Shown: positions 8,398 to 16,328 of the stretch, piece by piece
Layout of the letters: each line of letters starts with the position of its first letter
How positions within the stretch are numbered: the stretch's first letter is position 1
The notes under the pieces: generated by a model
Databases searched by the model: none
Seen by the model: only the letters and a program-made list of their open reading frames with translations
What the model was told of the DNA's origin: nothing
Made by a program: the position numbers and the translations under genes
DNA from: Pseudoalteromonas luteoviolacea
Lineage (GTDB): Bacteria; Pseudomonadota; Gammaproteobacteria; Enterobacterales; Alteromonadaceae
Length of the DNA: 64,000 nucleotides
Direction: 5' to 3'
Assembly: GCF_001696455.1 (NCBI RefSeq)
Contig: NZ_MAUJ01000009.1
Location: 124,001-188,000, forward strand

Positions 8398-8583
8398 ATG
8401 AAGCTATCTATTACTAAAAAGAACATTAAAAACTTAAGCCAAGACAATAAACGCCTACCCGCAGCAATGACGAAAGCAATTCACGGTGGCGCTACATCTT
8501 ACTTTGAATTGAAAAAAACAACGACTTCACCGGTATCAGGCGATAGCTCAGATACTTCTGTGACAAGCCCATCTGACATTTAA
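8398..8583 (+). CDS. Cys-free RiPP precursor peptide, copy 4 (divergent, longer core)
   Basis: 61 residues. Leader MKLSITKKNIKNLSQD-NKRLPAAMTKAIHGG. The core is 30 residues, ATSYFELKKTTTSPV-SGDSSDTSVTSPSDI, with 14 Ser/Thr, two Lys, Tyr, Phe and no Cys. Only the tail SSDTSVT.PS is shared with copies 2 and 3, so the array makes at least two different products. The same AAGGA-CACGAC ribosome-site context precedes it. The LuxR gene follows 31 bp later on the same strand, suggesting one operon. Confidence 0.85.
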   Translation: MKLSITKKNIKNLSQDNKRLPAAMTKAIHGGATSYFELKKTTTSPVSGDSSDTSVTSPSDI

Positions 8584-8614
8584 CAGGACTAATTCCATAA
8601 GTGGAGCTGCAGCT

Positions 8615-9274
8615 ATGAACTATGCAATTACGACAGATAATTATACCCAAATGGCTTTCAGTAATATCGTTAATAAAATAGATAAAGTAAAAACAGAAAC
8701 TGATTTTCGCAACCTAGTATTAGAGCTACAAGCATGCTCTGAACCCAGTTTTGTTGCATTTATAGCCTTTGATCATATCACTCCGACATCACTTGAGAGC
8801 AAAATCTTTGGAGAGCTATCAAATGAAATCGAAGAGTTAATGTCAAGAAAGGAAGTTTTGGAGCACTGTACGAACAGCTCCTCGCCATTATCTTTGCATC
8901 AGTTTGGCAGCCTCTACCCACGAAGTTTATATTTATTGCCTGTTCACGCAGGACGTAATGAGCGCGGGGCATTACTGTTACATATCGAAAACCAAGACGA
9001 AGTTGAACATTTATCTTGGTATTGGTCACCGATTACCACGCATTTAGTAAGGGCCCACATCAAAATATCGAAGCAGCGCCAAGTCGCAATCACGAAGCGA
9101 GAGCGCGATTGTTTATTGTGGGCCTGCGAAGGCAAAACCTCGTGGGAAATTAGTCAGATCCTAGGAGTTTCAGAGCGTACTGTAAACTTCCACCTTGCCA
9201 ATTGCATCGAAAAAACAAACAGCGCGAATAGGCTTCAAGCAATCGCAAAGTGTGTCGTATCCAATATCATTTAG
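8615..9274 (+). CDS. LuxR-family transcriptional regulator (solo), next to the precursor array
   Basis: 219 residues. The C-terminal ~65 residues are a LuxR-type HTH (ITKRERDCLLWACEGKTSWEISQILGVSERTVNFHL...KTNSANR.QA) with the conserved Glu, Gly and TVNFH residues. The N-terminal ~140 residues fit an autoinducer-binding-like fold only weakly; the usual Trp/Tyr/Asp-Pro ligand residues are not obvious. No LuxI-type synthase lies in the window. It is 31 bp after precursor copy 4 and 17 bp before the metallo-hydrolase, probably in one operon, and is the best candidate for their regulator. A paralogue lies at 11803-12456. Confidence 0.88.
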   Translation: MNYAITTDNYTQMAFSNIVNKIDKVKTETDFRNLVLELQACSEPSFVAFIAFDHITPTSLESKIFGELSNEIEELMSRKEVLEHCTNSSSPLSLHQFGSLYPRSLYLLPVHAGRNERGALLLHIENQDEVEHLSWYWSPITTHLVRAHIKISKQRQVAITKRERDCLLWACEGKTSWEISQILGVSERTVNFHLANCIEKTNSANRLQAIAKCVVSNII

Positions 9275-9291
9275 AACATTAAGGAACAAAA

Positions 9292-10389
9292 ATGCGAGCG
9301 GTAAAATACATTGGACTGTGTTCAGCAATACTGGTGGTGGCGTGTAATTCCAACCAAACGTCGCCACCCGTTATTAAAAAACACGCAGACTCTGTAGAAC
9401 CATACGAGAACCTCTATGATTCGCCTTTCAATGGATCCGGGCCATACCATGAAATTGACACGATTGATTTTTTAACGCCCGATGAAAGAAAGCCGATTGA
9501 AGATAGCTTATTTAGTTTGTCTTACTCGGGGTACGATAAAAGCTATGGTTATAACTTTGAAGAAAACTTTTACCCAGCTTCGATAAGCAGCCATTCGCGT
9601 AATGTGATCACTTGGTTAGGGCACGCGAGTTTTCTAATACAAGATAATCAGGGCAATAGTTATCTAACTGACCCCGTATTTGGTGAGTTCGATGGTATCG
9701 TTGGCACGATTGGCACAGTGATTTTTGATGAGTTAAAGCGTTTAGGGCCTGCGCCTGTTGACCCTAAAGAGCTGACCTTTGTCGACAGCGTTTTAATATC
9801 CCATAATCACTATGACCACTTTTCTAATGAAACGTTATCTAAATTGGGTGATGACGCAGACATATTTTTACCGCTTGGTATGCAAAATGAATTGGCAAGC
9901 CACTTCAACAAAGTATACGCATTAGATTGGTTTACCGAAGTAGAATACAAACAGAGCAATATTCACTTTGTCCCAGCACATCACAACTCCCAGCGTGGAG
10001 TTTTTGATAAAAATGAGAGCCTCTGGGGCGGTTGGGTGATAAATACCGGTGAACATACAATCTATTTTTCTGGCGATACTGGCTACAGCCAGATATTCAA
10101 AGACATACAAAAAAAATACGGTGACTTTGATGTTTGTATGATGCCAATTGGCGCTTACGGCAAACATTACAGAAGCCTAAATTTAGCACCTGAGGACGCT
10201 TTGAAAGCAGCACAAGATTTGCAGTGCAAAGTGTTTGTTCCTTGGGGGTATGGAACTTGGCAGTTAGGATTTGAGCATGTCAATGAACCATTACGCAGAC
10301 TTGCATACGCAGCAAAAATTTATAAGCCAGACTTTAAAGTTCGTGTATTGAGAATTGGCGAATCATTCAAATTCACTGAGTTGCTATAA
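9292..10389 (+). CDS. Lipoprotein metallo-beta-lactamase-fold hydrolase, NAPE-PLD-like
   Basis: 365 residues with a lipoprotein signal (AILVVAC, Cys18). The metal-binding fold is clear: ITWLGHASFLIQD (~106), LTDPVFGE (~125), SHNHYDH (170-176), VPAHH (227-231), SGDTGY (~260) and MPIGAY. Order and spacing match NAPE-PLD/UlaG-like phosphodiesterases. The position equivalent to the last Zn-ligand His of NAPE-PLD (HWGTF) reads PWGYG here, so one ligand seems replaced. It may act on N-acyl phospholipids or another envelope phosphodiester; the substrate is not known. It is 17 bp after the LuxR gene and ends the precursor operon, just before a hairpin terminator. Confidence 0.85.
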   Translation: MRAVKYIGLCSAILVVACNSNQTSPPVIKKHADSVEPYENLYDSPFNGSGPYHEIDTIDFLTPDERKPIEDSLFSLSYSGYDKSYGYNFEENFYPASISSHSRNVITWLGHASFLIQDNQGNSYLTDPVFGEFDGIVGTIGTVIFDELKRLGPAPVDPKELTFVDSVLISHNHYDHFSNETLSKLGDDADIFLPLGMQNELASHFNKVYALDWFTEVEYKQSNIHFVPAHHNSQRGVFDKNESLWGGWVINTGEHTIYFSGDTGYSQIFKDIQKKYGDFDVCMMPIGAYGKHYRSLNLAPEDALKAAQDLQCKVFVPWGYGTWQLGFEHVNEPLRRLAYAAKIYKPDFKVRVLRIGESFKFTELL

Positions 10390-10391
10390 GT

Positions 10392-10845
10392 TTGTTGTCT
10401 ATCGACTTCGCAAGCGTCCTAGCAACTAGCACCCGTGTCCGCTGGTTGTATTAGGACGCTTTTTCCTTTAATCGTTCCGCATCGTGCACAGAGTTTCACT
10501 GGCTACCCGAATTGTCATGATTACGTATTAAGGATTGGGAATCGAGCCATGTCGTTAATCTTCTAATAACTTGTTGTCTATCGACTTCGCAAGCGCTCTA
10601 GCAACTAGCACTCGTGTCCGCTGGTTGTATATTAGGGCGCTTTTTTCCTTTAATCGTTCCGCATCGTGCACAGAGTTTCACTGGCTGCCCGAATTGTCAT
10701 GATTACGTATTAAGGGTTGGGAATCGAGCCATGTCGTTAATCTTCTAACAACTTGTTGTCTATCGACTTCGTAAGCGCTCTAGCAACTAGCACTCGTGTC
10801 CGCTGGTTGTACATTAGGGCGCTTTTTCTTTTTCAAAATTACACA
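10392..10845 (+). repeat. Three tandem ~180-bp units, each with the same hairpin
   Basis: Units begin with TTGTTGTCTATCGACTTCG at 10392, 10571 and 10753 (periods 179 and 182 bp) and are near-identical, including the stretch from TTTAATCGTTCCGCATCG to ATCGAGCCATGTCG. In units 2 and 3 the stem is AAGCGCTCTA / TAGGGCGCTT (10591-10600 with 10633-10642; 10773-10782 with 10815-10824). Against unit 1 one pair changes from T-A to C-G and another from C-G to T-G, so pairing is kept. This supports a functional RNA or terminator structure rather than random duplication. Confidence 0.85.
10412..10465 (+). terminator. Long hairpin terminator after the precursor/LuxR/hydrolase operon (unit 1)
   Basis: AAGCGTCCTA (10412-10421) pairs perfectly with TAGGACGCTT (10452-10461). 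An inner stem GCAACTAGC/GCTGGTTGT adds nine pairs including two G-T. A T-run follows. It lies 22 bp after the hydrolase stop, so it is the natural terminator of that operon. Confidence 0.8.
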
Positions 10846-10928
10846 CCGTGCAAAGGAGGTTGCTTACTTTCTTACTTTTTAACTCTGTAGGAAAAGCAAT
10901 CATCCTGGTTCATAAAGCCACTCCATGC

Positions 10929-10992
10929 TTGTTGCCTAACGACTTTGCGACGTCTTAGGAACTTGTTCGATGGTCGTATTATGACGACTTTT
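10929..10992 (+). repeat. Degenerate fourth hairpin unit
   Basis: TTGTTGCCTAACGACTTTGCG at 10929 resembles the start of units 1-3. GACGTCTTA (10949-10957) and TATGACGAC (10980-10988) form a stem with two mismatches, followed by TTTT. This is a decayed or diverged relative of the preceding hairpins, 176 bp after unit 3. Confidence 0.55.
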
Positions 10993-11802
10993 CCTTAATA
11001 TGAACTATTCTACCCGTAGTGCAAGGATTGGACGTCCTGCCAATTCATTGAGCTGCTATCAACTTCAGTCTGTCAATTTCACCAATATTTTTGCCACCAG
11101 CCTTCGGGTCCGCGGATCGATTTAGGCAGTATGCCTATTTAAGTTACTAGCTTAGCCACCAGATACTCGCTATCTCTGAGCAGTAATGAAGACTTTCTGA
11201 ATATAACGGCATAACGATACATGTGCACAATAGGTATAATCAGTGAGTCGCTCATTGTTTCCACCAATTCATCGCTGCTAATCTACACGGCTTTCCCTGA
11301 AATTTAAGTATGCTACAACGTGATTGATGCCTAGCTGCGAAAGGTTGGCACTCAATTACTTTACCGAACAACTTGCGGGCTCTATTTCTGTTAGGGAGTA
11401 CTTTAATCTTTTCTTACAAAGTGCAATGTGCAAATCATCTATTCTACCGCAATAACCTGGTGGCTATTTACACACGATTTGTACCAGATTGAATAAAGAT
11501 AGCGCTCCCCTTTCAAAACCCAACCCCCTGTACACTTATCACACAACTGTTAACCCTCTTTACCCTCAGTCAGCTCGTACAGCAAAACCTAATAATCGAA
11601 ATGTAATGGTTCGGAATAGTTAATAAACCATAGCACGCGCTAACATAGGTATAAAGATTCTATTACCCAACCATTTATTTCATAATAAACAAAGTTAAAC
11701 TATTGTTTTTTATCGATATATTTTAGAATTTGAAAATTTGCAAGGACGCATTTTTAACGCCACTATACACATCTCCAATGCTCATAAAATTCGGGAACTA
11801 GG
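10993..11802. other. Non-coding region before the second LuxR gene
   Basis: No frame looks like a gene. A very weak further copy of the hairpin unit may start near 11053 (GCTATCAACTTCAG). The last ~200 bp before 11803 are AT-rich and should hold the promoter of the second LuxR gene, but I cannot assign boxes with confidence. Confidence 0.35.
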
Positions 11803-12456
11803 ATGACCAATAATAATTTAGCAAGTACATTTTCAGATATACTGAGTTTTAAACCACTCATTAATAAAGTGGGAACTATTGATTCACCAGCTCAAATAGA
11901 AGCATGGCTGAATGAAGTGGCAACCATCACTCAATGTAACTCTATACATATGCTCGGCTTTAAACCTTTATCTCCGACATCGTATCAACACCATATCATT
12001 GGACCTAAAAGTCGAGATATTGAAGAAGAAACATCATTAGATGCGATTTATGAGCATTGCAGAGAGCACTATACGGCTCACACTGTAAGCTTGAAAGACT
12101 GCCCCCATGCATTGGCCATCCCCATTCGTGGCGTGAGTGGCATTTTGGGTAGCATTTTAATAACCAGTAGCGATTATATTTCATCGCAACAACAAGAGTG
12201 GCACTGGAGCATTTTAGGGCCTCATTTACTACTGGCTTTAAAGAAGTGCTTATCCAAAGAGAGAATCAAAATCACCAAGCGTGAACGAGACTGTATCCTA
12301 TGGGCTTCAGAAGGAAAAACGTCATGGGAGATCAGTCAAATACTGGGGATATCAGAACGCACAGTCAACTTTCACTTAAGTAACTGTATTGAAAAAACCA
12401 ATAGTGCAAACAGACAACAAGCTATTGTTAAATACCTATTCAATCACAGCCTCTAA
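11803..12456 (+). CDS. LuxR-family transcriptional regulator (solo), second copy
   Basis: 217 residues, paralogue of the regulator at 8615. The HTH is nearly the same (ITKRERDCILWASEGKTSWEISQILGISERTVNFHLSNCIEKTNSANRQQAI, split here as one block at residues ~152-203), while the N-terminal ~145 residues are diverged, implying a different signal but related DNA targets. Typical acyl-homoserine-lactone contact residues are not evident and no synthase is present. It stands alone between two repeat regions. It could share or compete for the operator of the precursor operon. Confidence 0.86.
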   Translation: MTNNNLASTFSDILSFKPLINKVGTIDSPAQIEAWLNEVATITQCNSIHMLGFKPLSPTSYQHHIIGPKSRDIEEETSLDAIYEHCREHYTAHTVSLKDCPHALAIPIRGVSGILGSILITSSDYISSQQQEWHWSILGPHLLLALKKCLSKERIKITKRERDCILWASEGKTSWEISQILGISERTVNFHLSNCIEKTNSANRQQAIVKYLFNHSL

Positions 12457-12466
12457 TGAGGCTGTG
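12445..12466 (+). terminator. Perfect hairpin overlapping the end of the second LuxR gene
   Basis: CACAGCCTC and GAGGCTGTG form a 9-bp perfect stem with the loop TAAT. The TAA stop codon of the gene (12454-12456) lies in the loop. No T-run follows, so it may be a stability element rather than an intrinsic terminator. Confidence 0.45.
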
Positions 12467-12964
12467 AAACCCACCGAACGACCATTGTGACCTACCAACG
12501 AAAGTGACACGACAGACCATCGCTGCAACCTTATTAAATTTACAGTTCAGTAATTACTCCACCAATCACCAAGAATGACCTTAGCGCTTAATCAGCATAT
12601 GCCGTGAACGGGTGCTTATGTGGTGTGGCGCAAAAATCCAACTTTAATAGCTAGACTTTCATACCACTTATAAACTCAGTATGTTCGATGGATAATGATG
12701 GCACTTCACCGATGCTCAACTATTTGGTTTTTGCCGCATTTAACGGATAGATTTGATATTGGGTGAGCATAAACAACCAATCGGTCATATCGTTAATAAG
12801 TCACGTAGGCTACAAGCAAGTTTGAGGCTGAAACTGGTGAATAGAAGCGCATCTCTGATGGGGTAAATTAAACTTTTGCATTCAAGCGATCCGCCTTAAG
12901 CTTGGGAAGAAGGGTTGGCATCCTTGCCTAATACGGTATGGCGAATCCAATTACCACGGTTACC
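12467..12964. other. Non-coding region after the second LuxR gene
   Basis: I see no supported gene or clear site here. The composition is unremarkable and frames are broken. Confidence 0.4.
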
Positions 12965-12969
12965 TTAAT

Positions 12970-13460
12970 ACTGCACATTAGTGTGCGACTCCTCTTTGCA
13001 CTTCCTTGTGCCAATGTCCTAGGGTTGCCTCCTTGCGAAAACTGCACATCGATGTGCTGCGCCTCTGTGCACTTCCTTATGCCAACAACTAAGAGGTTAC
13101 ATCCTTGCTAAAACTGCACAGCCTTGTGCTGCGCCTCTGTGCACTTCCTTATGCCAACAACTGAGAGGTTACATCCTTGCTAAAACTGCACGGCCTTGTG
13201 CTGCTCTCTGCATTTCCTTATGCCAACAACTAAGAGGTTACATCCTTGCCAAAACGACACGGCTTTCTCCTCTCTACCTTCCTTGTGTCAACTTCCAAGC
13301 GTCACGTCCTTGCTAATACTGCACATCAATGTGCCGCTCTATACTTCTTGATGGCCACAGTTGAGAGTCGCTTCCCTGCCAGATAACGAAAGGCCTTCAA
13401 TGCGCTCCTGCCTAGCCTTTCCTATAACTGCTCTTCCTAGCAAAACTCAGTACTGTCACT
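12970..13460. repeat. Tandem ~72-bp repeat array with palindromic core
   Basis: The block ACTGCAC recurs at 12970, 13041, 13113, 13185 and 13318, with a degraded version at 13254 and fading copies to about 13450 (periods 71, 72, 72, then 64-69). Full units share the stretch CTTCCTTATGCCAACAACT followed by AGAGGTTACATCCTTGC. Each carries a short stem GCACA...TGTGC whose centre varies: GCACATTAGTGTGC, GCACATCGATGTGC (perfect palindrome), GCACAGCCTTGTGC, GCACGGCCTTGTGC, GCACATCAATGTGC. Decay toward the right suggests expansion from the middle copies. Function unknown. Confidence 0.85.
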
Positions 13461-14068
13461 CTCTATACAACTGTGTACCTTCACTCCCTGATGTGACCTC
13501 CTTGTCACGACTGAATTTCCATCGTTATTATTATTATTAATTCGCGGTCTTCAGTTTCCTTTAAGCATTCCTTTTAATACTTAATTGACTGCAACTATGC
13601 TATCCCCATCTACAGTAAAAGACCTTTTAAGCTCGTATAATCATGTGGTTAATAACACTGTTAATACACTAAAGGTCGCCCTCAGGAGTAATGCTTAGTG
13701 AGTAGGTATATATTAATCAAACTGGACAAACTCAGTAACTGTCACTTTTAACAGAAGTCGCAAAAAGCAGTTCCGCGGTTGCACACTCACGGTGAGTATT
13801 GGTCAAATGGTATGGGGGAGGTGCAATAAAGCCGTGTTTTTTATCGCACTGATTTTGAGATAACTGGATCAGGAGAGCGGTTGTGTTTCACGCGATGGCC
13901 GCTATGACGACATGTCTATTGAAAAGGTTTTAAGTGTCTTAAAGAGTGCTATGCTGACCTAGCACCCTCTCAAATTCCTTATGTTTGCCTCAGCAACGAG
14001 ACACATCGATTCAACACTCGAGGCGTTAAGCAGCACACAACTCGCTAGCTAAATGAATAAAAACATAT
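13461..14068. other. Non-coding region between the repeat array and the membrane regulator
   Basis: A short (TTA)n run lies near 13523-13541. Otherwise I see no gene, mobile-element end or clear regulatory site. This is the 3' side of the leftward regulator gene. Confidence 0.4.
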
Positions 14069-16249
14069 TTATTCAGCAACGGATACGTTTAATAAGTGAT
14101 TATTTTGCAATCGCTTAGCATATACGTAAACTTGCCCTTCTTGAGCACCAGTAAAAATACCAAAGAATGAGTCTGTTTTGCGCTCCACATTTAAAAGGCG
14201 TGTTACCACTAAGCTATTAAGATCCATCTTACTTATACTGTTACCTGAGCTAAAGTAGACAAAGTCCCCTGCAATCGACCAACTCAAATGTGTCGTGTCA
14301 GATAAATCCAATAACTCCTGCTCTTTTCCTGTTGATAGCTCTCGCTTGAATAATCGATAACTCTTATCAAAATAATATAAGTAAGTATCATCGATCATTC
14401 GCGCAGAATGGATGCCCTTTTTCGTCAAACGAGCAAACTTTTTCTCTGTCAGGTTATAGCTCCATGCATCACTCGTTTTCTTCACCAGAGTCATAATAAT
14501 ATTATTATTTTGACCCCAGTTAGCATCCGCTACGGTATCACTAACCGCAACATTCTCAGCAACCGTTAAATCACTCATTGTAATGATTTCAAGGTTATTC
14601 TGGTACGCCACTAATATTTTACTGTCGTCAGGAGATAAAGCGATATCGACAATTTCAGTTGTTGGAAGGTCTAGCAGTTTGGTACGCACACCATCAATAA
14701 TCTTCCATAGAGATTGATTCCTAACACCTCGGACAAGGTATATACCGCCATCGGTATGATTAAATGGGGCCACCAACGATTCTGTCGCATCAGAGACTGA
14801 AAATGGGATTAATACAGGCGCTTCATTGCTCTCATCAACCCGATAAATGTTGCCGTCTAGCAATTTGGTCGAAAAAATCAATTGCTCAGGTGATACAACC
14901 ATATAGCCATGCATTTCTTTTTCGAGTGGGTAGTAGGTGCTCGATATTATTTGCGTTGCCAATTCATAGGTCATGAGCTTGTTTTCGTTTTGATCAAACC
15001 ACATCACCTTATTATCATCCTGCGACCACTCTACGGAACGTAAACGGTAGTTAAGGCGCACTAAAAGCGCTTGGTCGCTCCCATCTGCATTGGCTTTGAA
15101 AATGGCCGTGCCATTTTTAATGGATCGCAAAAATAAAATATCAGTTTTGCTATGTGATAATTTGACATAGTAGTCACCACTAAAACGAATATTCGGCGAC
15201 GTCACCTGAAACTCAGTACCCGTATTCAAATTTTTACTGAAAATTGCCGAAATATAAGGCCTATCACGATAGTCATACTTGGTATACAACAGTGTGTCAT
15301 CCATACTCGTGACACTCATTCTGCGTTCAGCACTGCAATCCCATACCTTTTCATGCTCTGCTTCCAGTAAGTTTTCTTGTTTAAAGGTCGCAGACCACAG
15401 TTCACACACTTTATTTTCTCCGATGCTGCTCACTTGGTAATAAAGCCGTAAATGGTCTTCTGCCCACCCCGTAGGCATGACGTTTGCGCCCTCTTTTTCT
15501 ACTAATTTGATGTTTTGTAGAGACTTCATGTCCTTCACATACAATGCAGAAACACGCTCGCCTTCAGCTAAAAATGAATATGCTAATAAAGCACTATGTG
15601 GAGACATATCTTGAAACGCAACAGACCCTTTACTCCATGTAAGGATCTCTTTATCGAGTTGGGTTACATACTCATTATGGCTCTCTTTGGCCGGCTTAAC
15701 TTGGACGCTTTCAACTTGAGTAGATAAATAAGAATTGATTGCCACTCCAAGTAAAATGCACACAGATAACCCTATGGCACCCCACATGAGTTTTGAATTA
15801 GAACGAGGCTGCGTATGCGTTGAGTTTGATATTGGTGCACTCGTACGATCTTGAACCGACCTTTCAGGCTCGTTATCCGTATTTTGTTTAGAGTGTGCCC
15901 CTTTATATATGATCTCCACATCTAATACGAAGCTGTAACCAGTGCGATAATGCGTCTTCAAAGTCTGGCCGCGTTGCTTATCTGATTTTAGCGCTTTTCG
16001 TAACTCTGATATGGCACGATTTATTGCATTATCATCAACATATGGCTGCTGCCATACCTCGTCTGACAGCTCTTGACGCGTGACGATGCGATGGCTGTTA
16101 TCAATGAAATATAACAGCATTCTAAATAATAGAGGCTCCAGCTCTCTTTCAATCTTATCGTTGTCTGTAAGTAATTGCTTGTCTGGATATATCGTCCATG
16201 ATTCCAGTTTTATTTTTTCTATATTTTTACAAAACGCAACAATATTCAT
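14069..16249 (-). CDS. ToxR/CadC-like membrane-bound winged-helix regulator with beta-propeller-like sensor
   Basis: 726 residues. Residues ~15-112 form an OmpR/PhoB-type winged helix (LEPLLFRMLLYFIDN, VTRQELSDEVWQ, NAINRAISELRKAL, YRTGYSFVL). A polar linker leads to one membrane segment at ~154-174. The large periplasmic part (~180-726) has repeated TolB/WD40-like strands (ALLAYSFLAEG, VEWSQDDNKVMWFDQ, ALSPDDSKILVAY). Such one-component regulators sense outside the inner membrane and bind DNA directly. Target genes are unknown; the gene is alone, between the 72-bp repeats and the atp operon. Confidence 0.87.
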   Translation of the reverse strand: MNIVAFCKNIEKIKLESWTIYPDKQLLTDNDKIERELEPLLFRMLLYFIDNSHRIVTRQELSDEVWQQPYVDDNAINRAISELRKALKSDKQRGQTLKTHYRTGYSFVLDVEIIYKGAHSKQNTDNEPERSVQDRTSAPISNSTHTQPRSNSKLMWGAIGLSVCILLGVAINSYLSTQVESVQVKPAKESHNEYVTQLDKEILTWSKGSVAFQDMSPHSALLAYSFLAEGERVSALYVKDMKSLQNIKLVEKEGANVMPTGWAEDHLRLYYQVSSIGENKVCELWSATFKQENLLEAEHEKVWDCSAERRMSVTSMDDTLLYTKYDYRDRPYISAIFSKNLNTGTEFQVTSPNIRFSGDYYVKLSHSKTDILFLRSIKNGTAIFKANADGSDQALLVRLNYRLRSVEWSQDDNKVMWFDQNENKLMTYELATQIISSTYYPLEKEMHGYMVVSPEQLIFSTKLLDGNIYRVDESNEAPVLIPFSVSDATESLVAPFNHTDGGIYLVRGVRNQSLWKIIDGVRTKLLDLPTTEIVDIALSPDDSKILVAYQNNLEIITMSDLTVAENVAVSDTVADANWGQNNNIIMTLVKKTSDAWSYNLTEKKFARLTKKGIHSARMIDDTYLYYFDKSYRLFKRELSTGKEQELLDLSDTTHLSWSIAGDFVYFSSGNSISKMDLNSLVVTRLLNVERKTDSFFGIFTGAQEGQVYVYAKRLQNNHLLNVSVAE

Positions 16250-16294
16250 ATTCTTATTTGAGGATATAGGAATAAAAGCAATGTAAATTCAAAA

Positions 16295-16328
16295 AGCCCT
16301 TATATGTTCACCTACATTCAGAAGGGCT
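16295..16328 (-). terminator. Hairpin plus T-run upstream of the membrane regulator (attenuator or end of a small RNA)
   Basis: AGCCCTT and AAGGGCT form a 7-bp stem; on the minus strand it is followed by TTTTTGAATTT. It lies 46-79 bp before the regulator start at 16249 in its direction of transcription. It could be a leader attenuator or the terminator of a short transcript from 16330-16690. Confidence 0.5.

Noticed and set aside
10392..10845. Integron attC-like sites or gene cassettes
   Set aside because: There are GTTG/CAAC-type arms, but no RYYYAAC/GTTRRRY core pairs in the right order, no cassettes and no integrase.
13023..13313. Open frame through the 72-bp repeats giving Cys-rich 24-residue repeats (TAQPCAAPLCTSLCQQLRGY-ILAK)
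   Set aside because: The repeat length is a multiple of three, so one stop-free unit makes the whole array stop-free. No ATG, GTG or TTG start or ribosome site exists in this frame, and other units shift frame.
12970..13460. CRISPR array
   Set aside because: The units are full tandem duplications without unique spacers and no cas gene is near.
13800..14000. Possible transposase remnant upstream of the membrane regulator 3' end
   Set aside because: Short peptide fragments in several frames looked vaguely transposase-like, but no conserved motif, inverted repeat or target duplication was found.
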